From Icerya purchasi (lineage: Eukaryota; Arthropoda; Insecta; Hemiptera; Monophlebidae): a DNA stretch of 64,000 nucleotides. Positions 46,780 to 57,978 of this stretch are shown here, in pieces (positions within the stretch are counted from its first letter, which is position 1; each line of letters opens with the position of its first letter). Below the pieces are notes generated by a model. The model was given only the letters and a program-made list of their open reading frames with translations, ran no database searches and was not told the DNA's origin. The stretch covers positions 103,089,164-103,153,163 of the forward strand of contig CM077116.1 of assembly GCA_039619475.1 (NCBI GenBank), in the 5' to 3' direction. Both the position numbers and the translations under genes were made by a program.

Positions 46780-46955
46780 CTGAGTAAGAGGGCCAGTTGC
46801 TTTCTCTCGGCGCTTTTAATTTCACACATTTCTTTGGTATCCAGTTATTTCGGATTGGGTCGACGCGGGAGCGACTTGAATCCGAAAGAGACAAGTTTCG
46901 AACCCGTGATCTTAGACGTGGTAACAAAATCCCTTAACCATTAGACTACCAAGTA
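46780..46955 (-). mobile_element. tRNA-derived SINE or tRNA pseudogene
   Basis: On the minus strand the text starts cttggtagtctaatggttaa (46953 leftward), a good polymerase III A box. About 40 bases later it has atcacgggttcgaaacttgt, a good B box. The spacing suits a tRNA, but no acceptor stem closes after the B box. Instead a tRNA-unrelated segment of about 110 bases follows, as in SINEs. It differs from the SINE at 39 kb. Confidence 0.6.
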
Positions 46956-48479
46956 AATAAATAAAAAAATATAAAATCACAACTATGTAGAGTAATAATA
47001 TAAAATACAATTCACAAAAACATATTCACCGGCAGATTTTTACGATTTATTAGTTTTCACAGTTTCAAAAATAAGAAAATTTTTAATGAACCAAAATAAT
47101 GTAGAAATGTACTTCTTCTTAAATGTACTGTAGATTACTAATGTTGTGACTGCGCATTCGTACATTCTTCTAGTTCAGATATAGTGCTGACGATAATGGT
47201 AAAATATAAATAATCAAAATGGTATAAATCACCGCCTGTAGCAGTTCGGAAATTCGTATGTTTTTAATTATTTAATTTGCGATTAATATATTTTCTCATC
47301 ACATTTTCACTTATTCGAAAACGCAGCACGATAAGGGGGAGGGAGGAATTTTAATTCATTTTCGCAGTGGAGAATGCCAGTTAACCGTCTACACAAATCG
47401 CCGATCCAATCCAAGTGGATATTTCCGGTAACGATTTCTCTGCGGTCAACCGTTTGCAGATGGAACATTATATTATAGTGTCGCGAATGTAGCCTTCTTC
47501 CGTTCTCACGACTTCCGTTTTTGCTTCAAGTTCCTGTTTCCATTAAGGATTTATCCACCCTAGATTCTATGCGTGTAAAATGCTGTTAAATGAAAAATCT
47601 TTTTAACCTACGTTAATCCGTAGAGTATAAATCAGCATAACGTCAACGCTAAGGTTTTTTCATACCGTATTTTGTAGTTTCACGACTTACATAAGAATTT
47701 CAGCTTTTTCATGAAAGAAAACTGAAAAGTCATAGTTGATGATTACAGACGTACATTATTTCGGTAAAAGAAAACTTTTTCCTTTGGTATTATCTTAGAT
47801 CAGAATCTACCTCTGGCTGACTCTTCCGTAAGTACATTATGGTTGTTATTTGCCGGTTGCATGTAATTCTACTCGAGTAAGTTTGAATTTTTCAAGCCAG
47901 AGTTAATGTGTAATTCGATGAAATAATCATTGTCAAACTTCTTAGAAGGTATTATAACTGCTTTACTGCAATAAATATGAACAGTATCAAAGTGCGTTTT
48001 ATGAACAATTAACCGATTTTTCTTCCTTATACTATTTATTATAATCTTCCTGCGATATTAAAGGCATTAAAATTTTTAATAAGGAAATTAATTTTCCTTC
48101 AATAATCTACTATCCTAAACATCTCCCGATGATAGAACGATTCACATATTAACTTTTGCTGCTCACTAGTGTTCGATGTATCTCGGGCCAGGCAATGTGT
48201 TTTTCCAATCGGTTCCGTACGGACACACTCGCCGGTTATGTTGAAACATCTGCGGCCATGTTCGTTTGATACGTTTATAGTACTACATTTTTGAAGAGAA
48301 AATATTACCCTTTCCTTCTTAATCCGCATCTTTCATAAATCGACTTGATGGTGCCCAAAAGAAAAAAAAATAGTAACGGGTATTAAACGTAATTCAGTGA
48401 TTAAAGTAATAAGTACACATTAAATATTATTAAACGGTTTTCTATTTTAAAATTTGCACTTTTGGGAAACTGAAAAAGC
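46956..48479. other. Intergenic stretch, no gene
   Basis: A GC-richer patch lies at 47330-47570. No recognised gene or repeat. Confidence 0.4.
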
Positions 48480-48970
48480 TTTTAACGGATAAGACATTAA
48501 ACTTAGAGATTCGGAAAAGACTAATGAAAGGCTGTATTTGGCCTATTATGCTTTATGCGTTCAAAGCTACAACATATTCTGACACAGCATTCAACTACCT
48601 TGAGGCATGCGAAATGTGGCTTTATCGCCGTATGCTTAAGATTTCTTAGACAGTGCACATAAGAAATGAAGATGTACTAATAACTATTCAAGAAGAAAGA
48701 ATGATTCGCCGAATAGTCGAAGAAAGGAAAATAAGATACTTTGGACACAGAATCAGAGGAGAACGATATGAAATCATGTGGCTTCTTCTTCAATCGAAAA
48801 ACATTGAAGGGAAAATAGGAGTTGGACGCAGAACATTCGGAAGTGGACCGGAATAACATCTATAGAGAGATTAGTTCAAGCTGACAGAAATAGGGATGTG
48901 TGGTCAACATCCCTTGTGATCGCTGCGCACAGCAACCGTGTACAGCATTTTGATGATGATGATTTTAAAA
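48480..48970 (+). pseudogene. RTE-like endonuclease/reverse-transcriptase C-terminal fragment
   Basis: The plus frame gives KGCIWPIMLYAFKATTYSDT (about 48530) and FNYLEACEMWLYRRMLKIS. It then gives a TAG where Trp is normally found (IS-TVHIRNEDVL), RRIVEERKIRYFGHRIRGER (about 48686) and GRRTFGSGPE near the stop. This is the familiar order at the C-terminus of insect RTE-type polyproteins (MWLYRRML-ISW, RNEEVL, YLGHI-R, GRR-SWL). Further frames end with a TEIG-W-type segment. Stops interrupt it. It is a 5'-truncated relic. Confidence 0.75.
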
Positions 48971-51004
48971 TTGCGCCTAATCAGGCAGGCAGGGAAATTA
49001 ATTTTCTTGATAATTTAAAAATCGCACTGTCATCTGATAGATACGCACTTTTTTTTTCGTTTTTATATTATTAGTATCGCCCAGACAAGCATATTTGTCG
49101 CCGTAATTGAATCATTCGCTTGCCTCTGACTAAAAAGAAACACGTTTCTAGTAATTCAGAAATGAAATTCGATTTTGAACAGCCATCATCGGTGGTACAA
49201 TAATCATAGAACGTAACAAAAAAAAACCAATAAGCTTCAACGCGAAACGAAGCTTTTTATACACAAATACTTAGAAAAACTTAGAAAAAGAGTAGGAAAG
49301 ACAGAAATACGGACAAGATGAAAAAAATTGTTATTTTTAAAAGTAAGAGTGAAAAAATAAGTGTTCCCAGTAAAAAAGATCCTATTTTATTCATAAACAT
49401 AGCAAAAATAATTTATACACGTGTTATAAATCTATTCGATCGCATTAAAATACTGACTAGTCTAATTATATTAATACTAATATGTTAACATACATCATGT
49501 GTATGTATACTCTTAACTTTTTTATTGTTGTACTATTTATAATATGTACACAGTGTTATGCATCATCACGAGGTTTAAGTAAAAATAGTAATTCGATTAT
49601 TAAAATAAAAAACACGCAAATGAAACAAAAAACTTAAAATTATGAAACAAAAATATTTAACATTTTAAATAAATTCTTGGGATCTTTTTTTTCTCTTTTT
49701 TTTTTTTCATTACCAAGGAGTAGAAAATTAACGAGCTAATAATGTTCGTTACTTTAACAATATTTTTTTGGAATACTAAAAAAAAAAACGAAAAAAGCTG
49801 CAATAAAATATGTACACATACTACACCAAAATAATAGAGATCTTAAAGAAATAGATAACGTCGCAGCTTCCAAAGTCTTCACTCGCACAAAACGGACAAT
49901 TTTTGCTTTTAAAGAAAATAAACGTGATAATAGTGAAAAATATTCTTAAAAATTCAAAAAAGTCTCGTTTTTGTTAGTTGATTTGAGGTTATTTATGAAT
50001 TTCACTGCGGCAATGGCAAGAGATGTCCCTTTAAAGACGTGACCAAAAAATACTTTCTTATTTTTCGTATTCAAAATGGTCGAAAATTCGGTTAAGAGCT
50101 AAATCTTAATGGTATCCTTTTTATCTTTAAAAATTCTGCTGAGCATAGGACAATAATAGGCTTGAAAAGCTGTTTAACATTTCAGTTCAACGATGTAAAA
50201 GCCCGGAAATAGTTCAATTTTCCGGCATCCTTCTGATATTAAATTAATCTGCGAATATTACGAATTTAAAATTACGATATCTCTCTCGAAATTACATTAT
50301 ATAAAAACTATAACCTCAGGTGTCCATTTTCATTCTTACTCATTAGTAAACGAAATACATCGCATGTAGAGCCGTACTTAATAAGTGGATAGAAATTAAT
50401 ATTAAAGTCACGCTTAATCTCTGAAATATCAAATACGTTCGCGAACAGCGTATGACGCGGGTTCATTCGGAGTTCTTTGACGCAAATAACTGCGGGGTCA
50501 AGTGCCGGAAATGTGAAATTCATCGGAAATATAGTAATATTTTTCAAAAAATAGTTGCTTTTTTCCATATATTAAACTGCCGCATATTACAGAATAATGA
50601 AGTAGAGTGAAATATCTTTCCAAAATGATTTTATAGTAATGGTTTTTGTACGATGATATTTTACGTTTATTCTAAACCCGGTTAAACTCTCTTTTTTCCA
50701 AAAAATCAGTACGATTTACAGACATCCGGTTCTTTTCTAAAAACTCGTTAAGATACGGGATTTAAAAGGACCTCCAAGAATGCTAAAATGGAATCCGTTA
50801 ACTTTTTTATATTTTCATTAAAAAATGATTACGAGTTAGAGGAGAAAATTCGGTAATTCCAAAAATTCTATTGCGAAGCCTCAAATTTGAAAATATCGTA
50901 CATATAGAAAAAGTCTGCCATAAAAAACTGTTGCTATTAGTTAGGTAGCGTAATTCGGCATTGCTTGCATTTTCGTACACTTAATTAATAATAAAAATAT
51001 TAGA
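48971..51004. other. AT-rich stretch, no gene; may include the homeobox gene's 3' flank
   Basis: No recognised coding, RNA or mobile feature. The minus frame 50308-50568 (86 residues) has no family likeness. If the scro transcript uses a distal polyadenylation site, part of this region could be 3' UTR. Confidence 0.4.
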
Positions 51005-51010
51005 TTTATT
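51005..51010 (-). terminator. Candidate polyadenylation signal for scro
   Basis: The word tttatt here is AATAAA on the minus strand. It lies about 520 bases past the scro stop codon. It is one of several such words in AT-rich DNA, so the choice is weak; it is simply the nearest clear match I noted. Confidence 0.25.
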
Positions 51011-51528
51011 GTGTTATTAGCGGACCGAACTGATTATTTTAATAAATATGACGCTATTAAAAAATGTGGTGCCTGTGTCTCTGGTATACATTCTTTTAGG
51101 ATTACATTTGGCTGCGGTGACAAATGAGTTTTGAATAAATTGCTGAAAATAGATGTTTGTAGACAATACAAGTCTGGCGAATTTTTGAAGACTAAATTAG
51201 ATATTATAGACTGCTACTGATTTCGTGCAATACGCCGAAAATAACGTATTATTTGACGCGTCCCCGGAAGATCTATTATAGAGCTAAGGGGGAACGGTGA
51301 AAAGGGGGAATTCTTTGATTTTTACAACCTCTTTTGGGATAAAATTCTTCCTTCGGTAAACTAGTGTTACTGCGACGTTTAGAGCCAGTCTTTGCCGTGT
51401 TCGAACGAGATTCTTGCGCACATCGACCGAGATGGTTATGGAAACATTACATTTTATACTAACGGAAAATAGTAACGCTAAAACGTCGGTTATAACGAAA
51501 ATTGGTAACATGCACCGCGGGCAAAATT

Positions 51529-51987
51529 CTACCAGGCTCGACCCTGTAACGGCAGATAGGAGGAGCACATATTGGCAGCTGATTGTTGTTGGTGATGGTG
51601 ATGGTGATGTTGCAGATTCGGACGCTGGTAGACCGAATTCATTAGCACTGCAGCGGTGGCGCTGCTATTGCAGGACGGTTGATGTTGCTGATGTGGCGTC
51701 AACGGCGCTTGATGTTGCAGATGTTGCGTGTGTTGCGATTGATGTTGATGCGGATGCTGATGAGATGCGGCGGACGACAATTGATTGCCAGCACCGGACG
51801 CTGTCAGTCCCGGGCTGTGAGCGGCAGCCGTTGGGCCAGCTCCGCCGGCGCAGTGGTTCGACATCGGTTGACCATTGCCAGCCGTTGAGTGCACTATTCT
51901 TGAAGACTGATTATCACTCGAATTCGAACAGGGTTTTCCGTCCTTCACCAGAACCGGTACTGCCACTCGTCTGGGAGAACTCTGAGA
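51529..51987 (-). CDS. scro: scarecrow (NK2.1) homeobox gene, terminal coding exon
   Basis: The exon begins after a minus-strand acceptor (ttcgtacag, 51988-51996) in phase 0. It encodes 152 residues. The first part, SQSSPRRVAVPVLVKDGKPC, is the NK2-specific domain that follows the homeodomain in NK2-class factors. Next comes a Ser/Asn/Gly/Ala-rich region, a His/Gln-rich stretch (HQHPHQHQSQHTQHLQHQ, and six consecutive His further on), and the end SSYLPLQGRAW before TAG at 51529-51531. The final GRAW resembles the GRTW ending of vertebrate NKX2-1, which supports the NK2.1 group rather than vnd/NK2.2. The protein is a nuclear sequence-specific transcription factor of the brain and pharynx by family knowledge. 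The upstream codons of this open frame (51988-52035) are intron. Confidence 0.93.
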   Translation of the reverse strand, partial: SQSSPRRVAVPVLVKDGKPCSNSSDNQSSRIVHSTAGNGQPMSNHCAGGAGPTAAAHSPGLTASGAGNQLSSAASHQHPHQHQSQHTQHLQHQAPLTPHQQHQPSCNSSATAAVLMNSVYQRPNLQHHHHHHQQQSAANMCSSYLPLQGRAW

Positions 51988-53989
51988 CTGTACGAAATTC
52001 GAATAGGTTAATTTCAACGGTGTAAAAAAGCACATATTTACACGATACTACTGTCGCATCTCACGACGACCGTCGCTACCTCGAAAATAAATAGGAGCGC
52101 TTAAACGTCTCTGCGCCATTTTAGTTCCATGGAATTACTAATATATCACAAAGGTACACGTACCGCGAAGCTCTAGAAAAAATATTTACGTGATTCGGAA
52201 ATATGTGCGCAGTGTTGCCACATTTCGTTCTAAAATTCATCGTAGCCAGAGTAAGCTTGTAATCAAGAAGAGAAGTTATAAAGACCTAAAGCAACCTATT
52301 AGAGTTCACCCGCGTAGTAGAAACATCAATTTAAAATTCATTTAAAAATTTCAATTTATAAAGTTCAGTATAGAACTTACAAGATTGGCTAACTCGGTTA
52401 AAAATAAGAATGTTACTTATTTTCCAACTTGGCAAAATTAAGCGAACGTTGTTTTTTTACCGAAAAAATGTTATTTGTCCAACATTTTGCTTTTTTTTTT
52501 AAAATGACAAATATTTCTAATTTACCCTTAATTTCTTCAGGAATTCTCGTTTTAATACTACATGTTTTTTCCTTTTTTTTTTGAAAATTTTATTGTGTTG
52601 TTCTAATAACTTATTACGTCTTTTTCTGACTGTAAAGACTACTAAAATTTTCGGTATTTACCGAAAAATTCGTTCGGAAATTTTTTAATCATTTAGTTCT
52701 ATATTTAAATTTTAGTTCTTTGTCGAAAATTATATCTGTTATTAAATTGTCTTAAAATAAATTTTCTCCCGAAAAAAAAAAAAAAAAAAATACAAAACAA
52801 AACGAAAAACAAGCCCGTAAAAAACTTTATTTTTATCGAAAATTTAAAAATGTTCAAACATTTTTTTTTTGATTAGCTACGTGATACATTTCGTGTTGTA
52901 TTTAAAATATAATTGCTTTCTATTTTTGAAAAGTGAAAACTTCTTTAGGCGCGTTTAGCAATTTTTGGTAGGGGAAAAACTTACGGTTTCGAGTCACGTG
53001 CGTCACGGACATAGTAAGGTTTACAGTATATAAAAATTTAATTAATCATATTAGGACTACTAATAGGGAATAATAAAAGTTGTAAATTATCGTGAATATT
53101 ATTTATGTAGTAATGAAATATTGTGAAAATCCTATAAATACTACATTACTAATTCCTTGAAATAAATACCGTTAACATGGTCGTCTTTGTTTTTGTCGAT
53201 AATGTTTGTTATTATTAAACTGGTTGCGCAGCAGTGAAAGTATTTATTATTTTAATTGTTTTAATTATTTAATTGTAGGATCACAGCGCAGTACAACAGT
53301 GAGCACTAAATATGTTAATATTTTTATATAGAAAAATGAATAATAGAAACGAAGCGTTTATTTTCAAATATTTCCAATATTTGTAACAAAAATTTAATAT
53401 TATTTATTTATTTTAATATTTGACCTCTGCAATACACCATGTAATGATTGTTTTCCAAGTTGCTTACGAGTTATCTTACTAGCGCGGTAAAACAGATTTT
53501 TAGTTGCTCGATAATATTTTCGTCGCGGATTTTAAAATTAAAAATTCTATAAAATTTTATAATAATTTTTGGTTTATGCGTTGAATTTTGAAAATACGGT
53601 TACTAATGCAAAATTACGGGTCTATTAACTTTTATTATTGAAATTTTTGGTTTAGAAAACGGCGAAAAAGGTTTCCAATTTTCATTTTAGAAAATAGTTT
53701 CTTTTATTGCTGAATTTAATTTTACGAAATTATTGTTTATTAGCTTAAATTGTCAAAAATAAAACACGTACTTTGTTATTTTTTACAAAGTGATTAAGTT
53801 TTAAGTTTTCACTTGCGTCGGCAGTCCCCATGGCTGCACCATTTCTTTTTTTTTCTTCTTTCTATATTACATCGGTCTATTAGACTGTTATCAACTAGAA
53901 TTTAAATGTAATTCCAGTACCTGGTATATATACAATTGTATTATTTATACTGTATGGACCGAGTTGTACGTTTCCGTTGATATTGAAAA

Positions 53990-54245
53990 TTGTTTTTTCT
54001 TTTAATTACTTCGAGTCCTTTAGGCCTCCCTCCTTTTACTCAATCTTTTATGCTGAGTCCGCTGCTATTCTGCATACCTTTTTCTTTATCAGATCTTCAC
54101 TTGTCTTTCGAAAAATCCTTATTCTGTCGTATGCTCAAAGCGTGCTGCAGGTTATCGCATATGCTCTTCCTTTTCACTCATCACTGATTTTTATGAAATT
54201 TTACAGATCGGTAGAAGACCATGAGTATGCCAGTCACGTAAAATA
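53990..54245 (+). pseudogene. LINE RNase H fragment in scro intron
   Basis: The plus frame reads FYSIFYAESAAILHTFFFIR, SLVFRKILILSYAQSVLQVI and SSLIFMKFYRS. This matches the FTAE-AAI-ALS-I helix and the ILSDSQSVL strand of the RNase H domain of I/R1-like LINEs, with the strand Asp replaced by Tyr (SYAQ for SDSQ). The sequence ends where the inverted-arm element begins. The C-terminal tail of a similar LINE lies in the same orientation at 57.0 kb, so this may be its upstream half. Confidence 0.65.
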
Positions 54246-54248
54246 TTA

Positions 54249-55887
54249 GAATGCACTATTTTAATTTGCGCGAGAAATTTAAACTTCCGGAAGATTTATG
54301 TAACGCATGTTATTACGGATAACCTAATAGTCAAAAAAAAACAAATAAGTTTTCAATTATTATATTTATTTACCCTGTGTGCAAATAGTTCGAATGACCG
54401 ATTATTCTAAAATGAAGTAAGTATTGTAAAAAAACATTTATTTTAAATTTAGTAAAAATTTAAATGTGTCATTTATTATATTTATATATTATAAAAATAG
54501 AACTCATTCTTGATGTGTTTTGTAGTGTAGCAGCAAATGTGTAATTTTTAACATTTGACAGTGGGGACTTGCGTTCAAATCTCCGCCATCGTTGTGTAAA
54601 ATTTTTTCATCTTACATTTTTTTTATTATTAATTCTTAATATAATAATTACTTTAATTCGTCATACATAGCAATATGAATTTAATAAAATTTTAAATATT
54701 AAAATTACTAACGATTAATTTTTCTTAATACATGTATACACAATAACAAAAAATTATTCATAAAAATTACATTCTAGTAGTGATGTGAATTTTGCCACGA
54801 AGAAATAATGTTGCTCGTGAAGCATTTCAACGGTATTTTGTATGAAGTCAAATTTTTAAAGTAAGTAAATTAATCTTAAAAAAATTTCAATTATAAATAA
54901 TGTAAAAAATTGTATTACTTTTTTGGCGATGAAATCGCATCAAAATAAATTGTTGAAAATTCACTTAGTGGTGCATTCGTGTATTGTAAAAATTTTCTAT
55001 GGCAGCAAAATCTCATTGCAGAAAAAAAAAATATTATAATTTTATCTTAAGCAAAATTAATGGTGAAGGGATGTGTATAACCGCACACTAGAAATGCTAT
55101 TAGATAAAATATTAGTCGAAGATAATGTGATCTTTTGGCCGATGAAAAAAATGAGAATATTTTACAATAATTTATCTGAAAATTCTCCGAATGAATACGA
55201 ATCCGGAGAGAAGAAAATCAAAACCAATAAAATTTATTCCATTAGAAACTGTTTAAAATTGACAGAAGAATATCCTGGTTGAAAATTGAAAACCTTTAAA
55301 AAATTAGTTTATATAATTTAAAAAGGACGGGTCACTTAAAACTGTGAAAAATGACGTAATAAGTGGAGGTACAAAAATGGATATTTTTAATGTAGCGATA
55401 TTTTTTATTACTCATCCTGTAGAATTTTTTTTCATTATACCCATGTATAACGAATTAAAGCAATTATATAAGAATTAATAATAAAAAAAATGTAAAATGA
55501 AAAAAACTTTTACACGACGGTGATGTGGATTTGGCTGACGTCTGTCGTTTTGTCCACGTTGCAATAATTACAATCACTTTCGCCATCACAACACAAAATA
55601 CATTAGAATTAAGCTGTGTTTTTTTATGATACATAAATATAATAAATAACGTACTTAAATTTTTATCGCATTTATAATTCATTTTTTTTACATTACTAAA
55701 TTGTTTTTTTAATAATTGTTATGTTTGATTTACTTCATTTCAGAATAATCAATCATTCGAGCTATTTGCACACAGGGTAAATAAACATAATTTGATAACT
55801 TATTTCTTCTTTGTGATTATAAAACTATCCATAACATGCGTTATTTTAAAATTTTATATTTCTCGCATGTATCGAAATAGTGCATTC
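54249..55887. mobile_element. DNA-transposon-like element with about 440-bp terminal inverted repeats
   Basis: The outermost match is gaatgcactattt (54249-54261) with aaatagtgcattc (55875-55887). Inward, tatttaccctgtgtgcaaat (about 54369) pairs with atttgcacacagggtaaata (about 55766). Farther in, tcgttgtgtaaaattttttc (54589) pairs with its complement near 55515. Then attattaattcttaatat and ctttaattcgtcatacat (54626-54668) pair with about 55445-55485. The arms are diverged but collinear over about 440 bases; the core (about 54690-55435) holds only a 69-residue frame (55073-55282) without a recognised domain. Flanks atatta (54243-54248) and atacta (55888-55893) may be a decayed target-site duplication. 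No transposase is identifiable. Confidence 0.8.
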
Positions 55888-55959
55888 ATACTACCAAGTA
55901 ACACAACGAACGTAAAAACCGATATATCACTGGTATCACACAACAAAATGTAAAGTCAA

Positions 55960-56843
55960 AACATGGAGCCTGCGATAGCCTAATAACCTCACTCAACTCA
56001 TATGAAAAATTTTACACCAATGCATCAAAAACAATCGAAAGTGCTGGCTATTCTGTTAAATATCGAGATATCGTCGTAAGACACGTTTTACCAGTCCATT
56101 CTCAATACTATCAGCAGAACTAAAAGCAGTAAATTTGGCCATCAATTTAACTAAAAATCTATGATTACCGAAAACATATTTACTGACGCACTTTGCGCTG
56201 TTCAAAGCATTAATCTTGACCACATGAAAGCTAACTACCCGATAGTTCAGGATATTCGCCTCTCAGCGAACCAGCATCTGCAAGAAACTATTAAATGCTG
56301 GATCCCATCACATTCTAACACAAAGGAAGAAGATAACCAACGAAGATGTTTCAGTACCAAAAATTCCAATCCCAATACGAGACAAAATACGCAACATTAA
56401 AAATCTATTTCACAATGCATGGGACCTATACTGAAAGCTCACTTCCACTACCAGCAAACTCCAAAACGTCAAGTTAAACACGACTACATGGAAAACAACC
56501 ATTCGATCGCGACGCGATTAGGTTGTAATAACTAGGCTTAGAATTGAACACACTGCATTAACTCATAATCATATACTTGAAAAAAATAGGCAACCCGATA
56601 TGTTGTCATTTTGGGGACAGGAGCTTTTAACAGTTGAGCACATACTAACAAAGCGCATACCATTCCGGAAATACCATCTCAATCATAACATTCTATTATA
56701 CATAGCACTTTCCGATAACCCAGAGAAACTTAAACAGACTATCCAGTTTCTGAAAACAACAAATATATATTCGCTCATTTAATTATAATAGCATCGGTGC
56801 CTCTGACTAAAGTTTTAGTATATGGCATCTAAAAAAAAAAAAA
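55960..56843 (+). pseudogene. I-clade LINE fragment: RNase H and C-terminal tail
   Basis: Starting near 56003, frames give KFYTNASKTIESAGYSV (RNase H first strand, with the catalytic Asp replaced by Asn) and ELKAVNLAINLTKN. They continue with ENIFTDALCAVQSIN, NYPIVQDIRLSANQHLQETI and CWIPSHSNTK (56300; WIPSH motif). The final frame 56600-56782 reads QELLTVEHILTKRIPFRKYH and ends NPEKLKQTIQFLKTTNIYSL plus I. This is the typical I-clade tail (TVEHIL-C-Y, then DNP-FLK-LY-I). A poly(A) run (56831-56843) closes it. Frameshifts and missing motifs make it inactive, and the reverse transcriptase is lost. Confidence 0.75.
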
Positions 56844-56949
56844 ATTCCTTCTAATATTGTATACGATTGATATATACTCATAGTCTTTTACCGATCCGCA
56901 AAATCCCATCAAAATCGCTGACCCCACGTCGTGATGTTCCTCGTTAACG

Positions 56950-57240
56950 GTTCTTTGTTATTTCTTCCATAAATCGTCTTCGTTTTCATTGTAGTTGCTT
57001 TCATCTCGTTTTCATCTTTCCTCATTGCATACTTCATCCATCAGATCACGACTGCGTTTGTGATGCCGTTCTTTTGAAATGTTCTCTTCTTTCGCAGGAG
57101 TGCCTAAGTTTTTACATTTTAAACTTCCTACCACTTATTGTGCTTCTTACATGCCTTCTCTCCTTCCATTAGATGTTGTTTCAGCTTTTGCATGGTTCAT
57201 TTCCTCCATTTCCGTATGTGTTAAAACTTAATCTCTCCAC
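56950..57240 (+). pseudogene. I/R1-like LINE C-terminal tail in scro intron
   Basis: Text near 56980-57060 gives INRLRFHCS, comparable to LSRLRFSHS in the 18.9-kb copy. It is followed by SDHDCVCDAV and, after a frame change, LFRRSA and the CCFSFCMVHF region. The nucleotide text gatcacgactgcgtttgtga (57044) and ttctttcgcaggag (57088) is shared with the copy at about 9975-10035 (gatcgtgactgcaattgtga, then ttctttcgcaggag). It is old and interrupted by stops. Confidence 0.6.
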
Positions 57241-57832
57241 TTCGTTATAATTATTGGCCGTAAAATAAAGAAAAAATGTACACAGTGCTGAGCAGAGTAC
57301 AGAGTTTGATTTCGATCTTTCGAATGTTTACCGCGGTTTTTTGAAAGCACTGTCGTAAATTATTCGATTTGGAACTGTCAATGATGGTGAGCTAGACAGA
57401 AGATTTATTATCATTATAGTGCCATACTTAATTCCTGAGTGTCGGTGACTACCTATTCGTACATTTCAGCTGTACAGACATAGGCATAATGTATGTACTA
57501 GACAATTGTTATATGCATATACGCAAGACTACATTTGGAACTGATTGTAAATGTTTGATTTATCACGCTACAATTGCAGTCCCATGTGTGTCTGCTATGT
57601 ACTAACTAGCGCGTATATGATGGCATAAACCAGTTCATACGAAACTATAATAAATAAGCCTCGTCATTGAATAAAAATTGACAAAAGGACAATGAATTTT
57701 TCTTTTATCGTCCTCTTCAAACACTTCAGCCGATTTCAGCTAAAAATCACCAATATTTCCCTTTAGACCGCTGGAACTTATTTCAGCGAATAGAAAGATA
57801 TCGATGAACAGTAATAACGAATTTTAAATATT

Positions 57833-57834
<2 letters not shown>

Positions 57835-57870
<36 letters not shown>

Positions 57871-57871
57871 T
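57835..57871. repeat. (AAT)n microsatellite
   Basis: About twelve units of aat lie 20 bases inside the scro intron, next to the donor of the 87-bp exon. Length variation here is likely. No function is claimed. Confidence 0.95.
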
Positions 57872-57891
57872 TTATTATTTAAACAGTTTAC

Positions 57892-57978
57892 CTGATTTTG
57901 AGCATTTTGTTCGGCCATTGCCTTTTCCTTCGCCTGCCGTTTACATTTATATCGGTGATTTTGAAACCAGATTTTCAC
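57892..57978 (-). CDS. scro: scarecrow (NK2.1) homeobox gene, internal exon with homeodomain helix 3
   Basis: This 87-bp exon encodes 29 residues, VKIWFQNHRYKCKRQAKEK and then AMAEQNAQNQ. It covers homeodomain position 45 to the end of the domain plus ten residues. Trp48, Phe49, Asn51 and Arg53 are the invariant recognition-helix residues, and Tyr54 is the NK-2 class hallmark. The exon follows an acceptor (tttttgatag) and ends at cag/gtaaac; both boundaries are phase 0. The 45th codon is a common homeobox intron site. Its next exon is 51529-51987, and joining them in frame gives QNAQNQ-SQSSPRR, as in scarecrow proteins. The preceding exon (N-terminus and homeodomain residues 1-44) is not seen to the right edge. 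The factor binds DNA in the nucleus and controls brain and foregut development by family knowledge. Confidence 0.93.

Larger units (their letters stand above)
51988..57891 (-). other. scro: scro intron loaded with transposon relics
   Basis: This 5904-bp intron starts with the donor gtaaac (57891 leftward) and ends with ttcgtacag. From its right end it contains an AAT microsatellite, a LINE tail, an I-like fragment, a 1.64-kb inverted-arm element and an RNase H fragment. The left 2 kb (51988-53980) shows only AT-rich text. No additional exon is recognised in it. Confidence 0.85.

Noticed and set aside
51414..52025. 203-residue plus-strand frame opposite the scro terminal exon
   Set aside because: It is the antisense shadow of the scro exon; the minus frame has the NK2 motif, a proper acceptor and a conserved C-terminus.
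54520..54605. tRNA-like A and B box words (gtagtgtagcagc and gcgttcaaatctc), at first read as a SINE
   Set aside because: The segment is part of the left arm of the inverted-arm element; its inverted counterpart near 55510-55600 aligns with it and lacks the boxes, so they are most likely chance.
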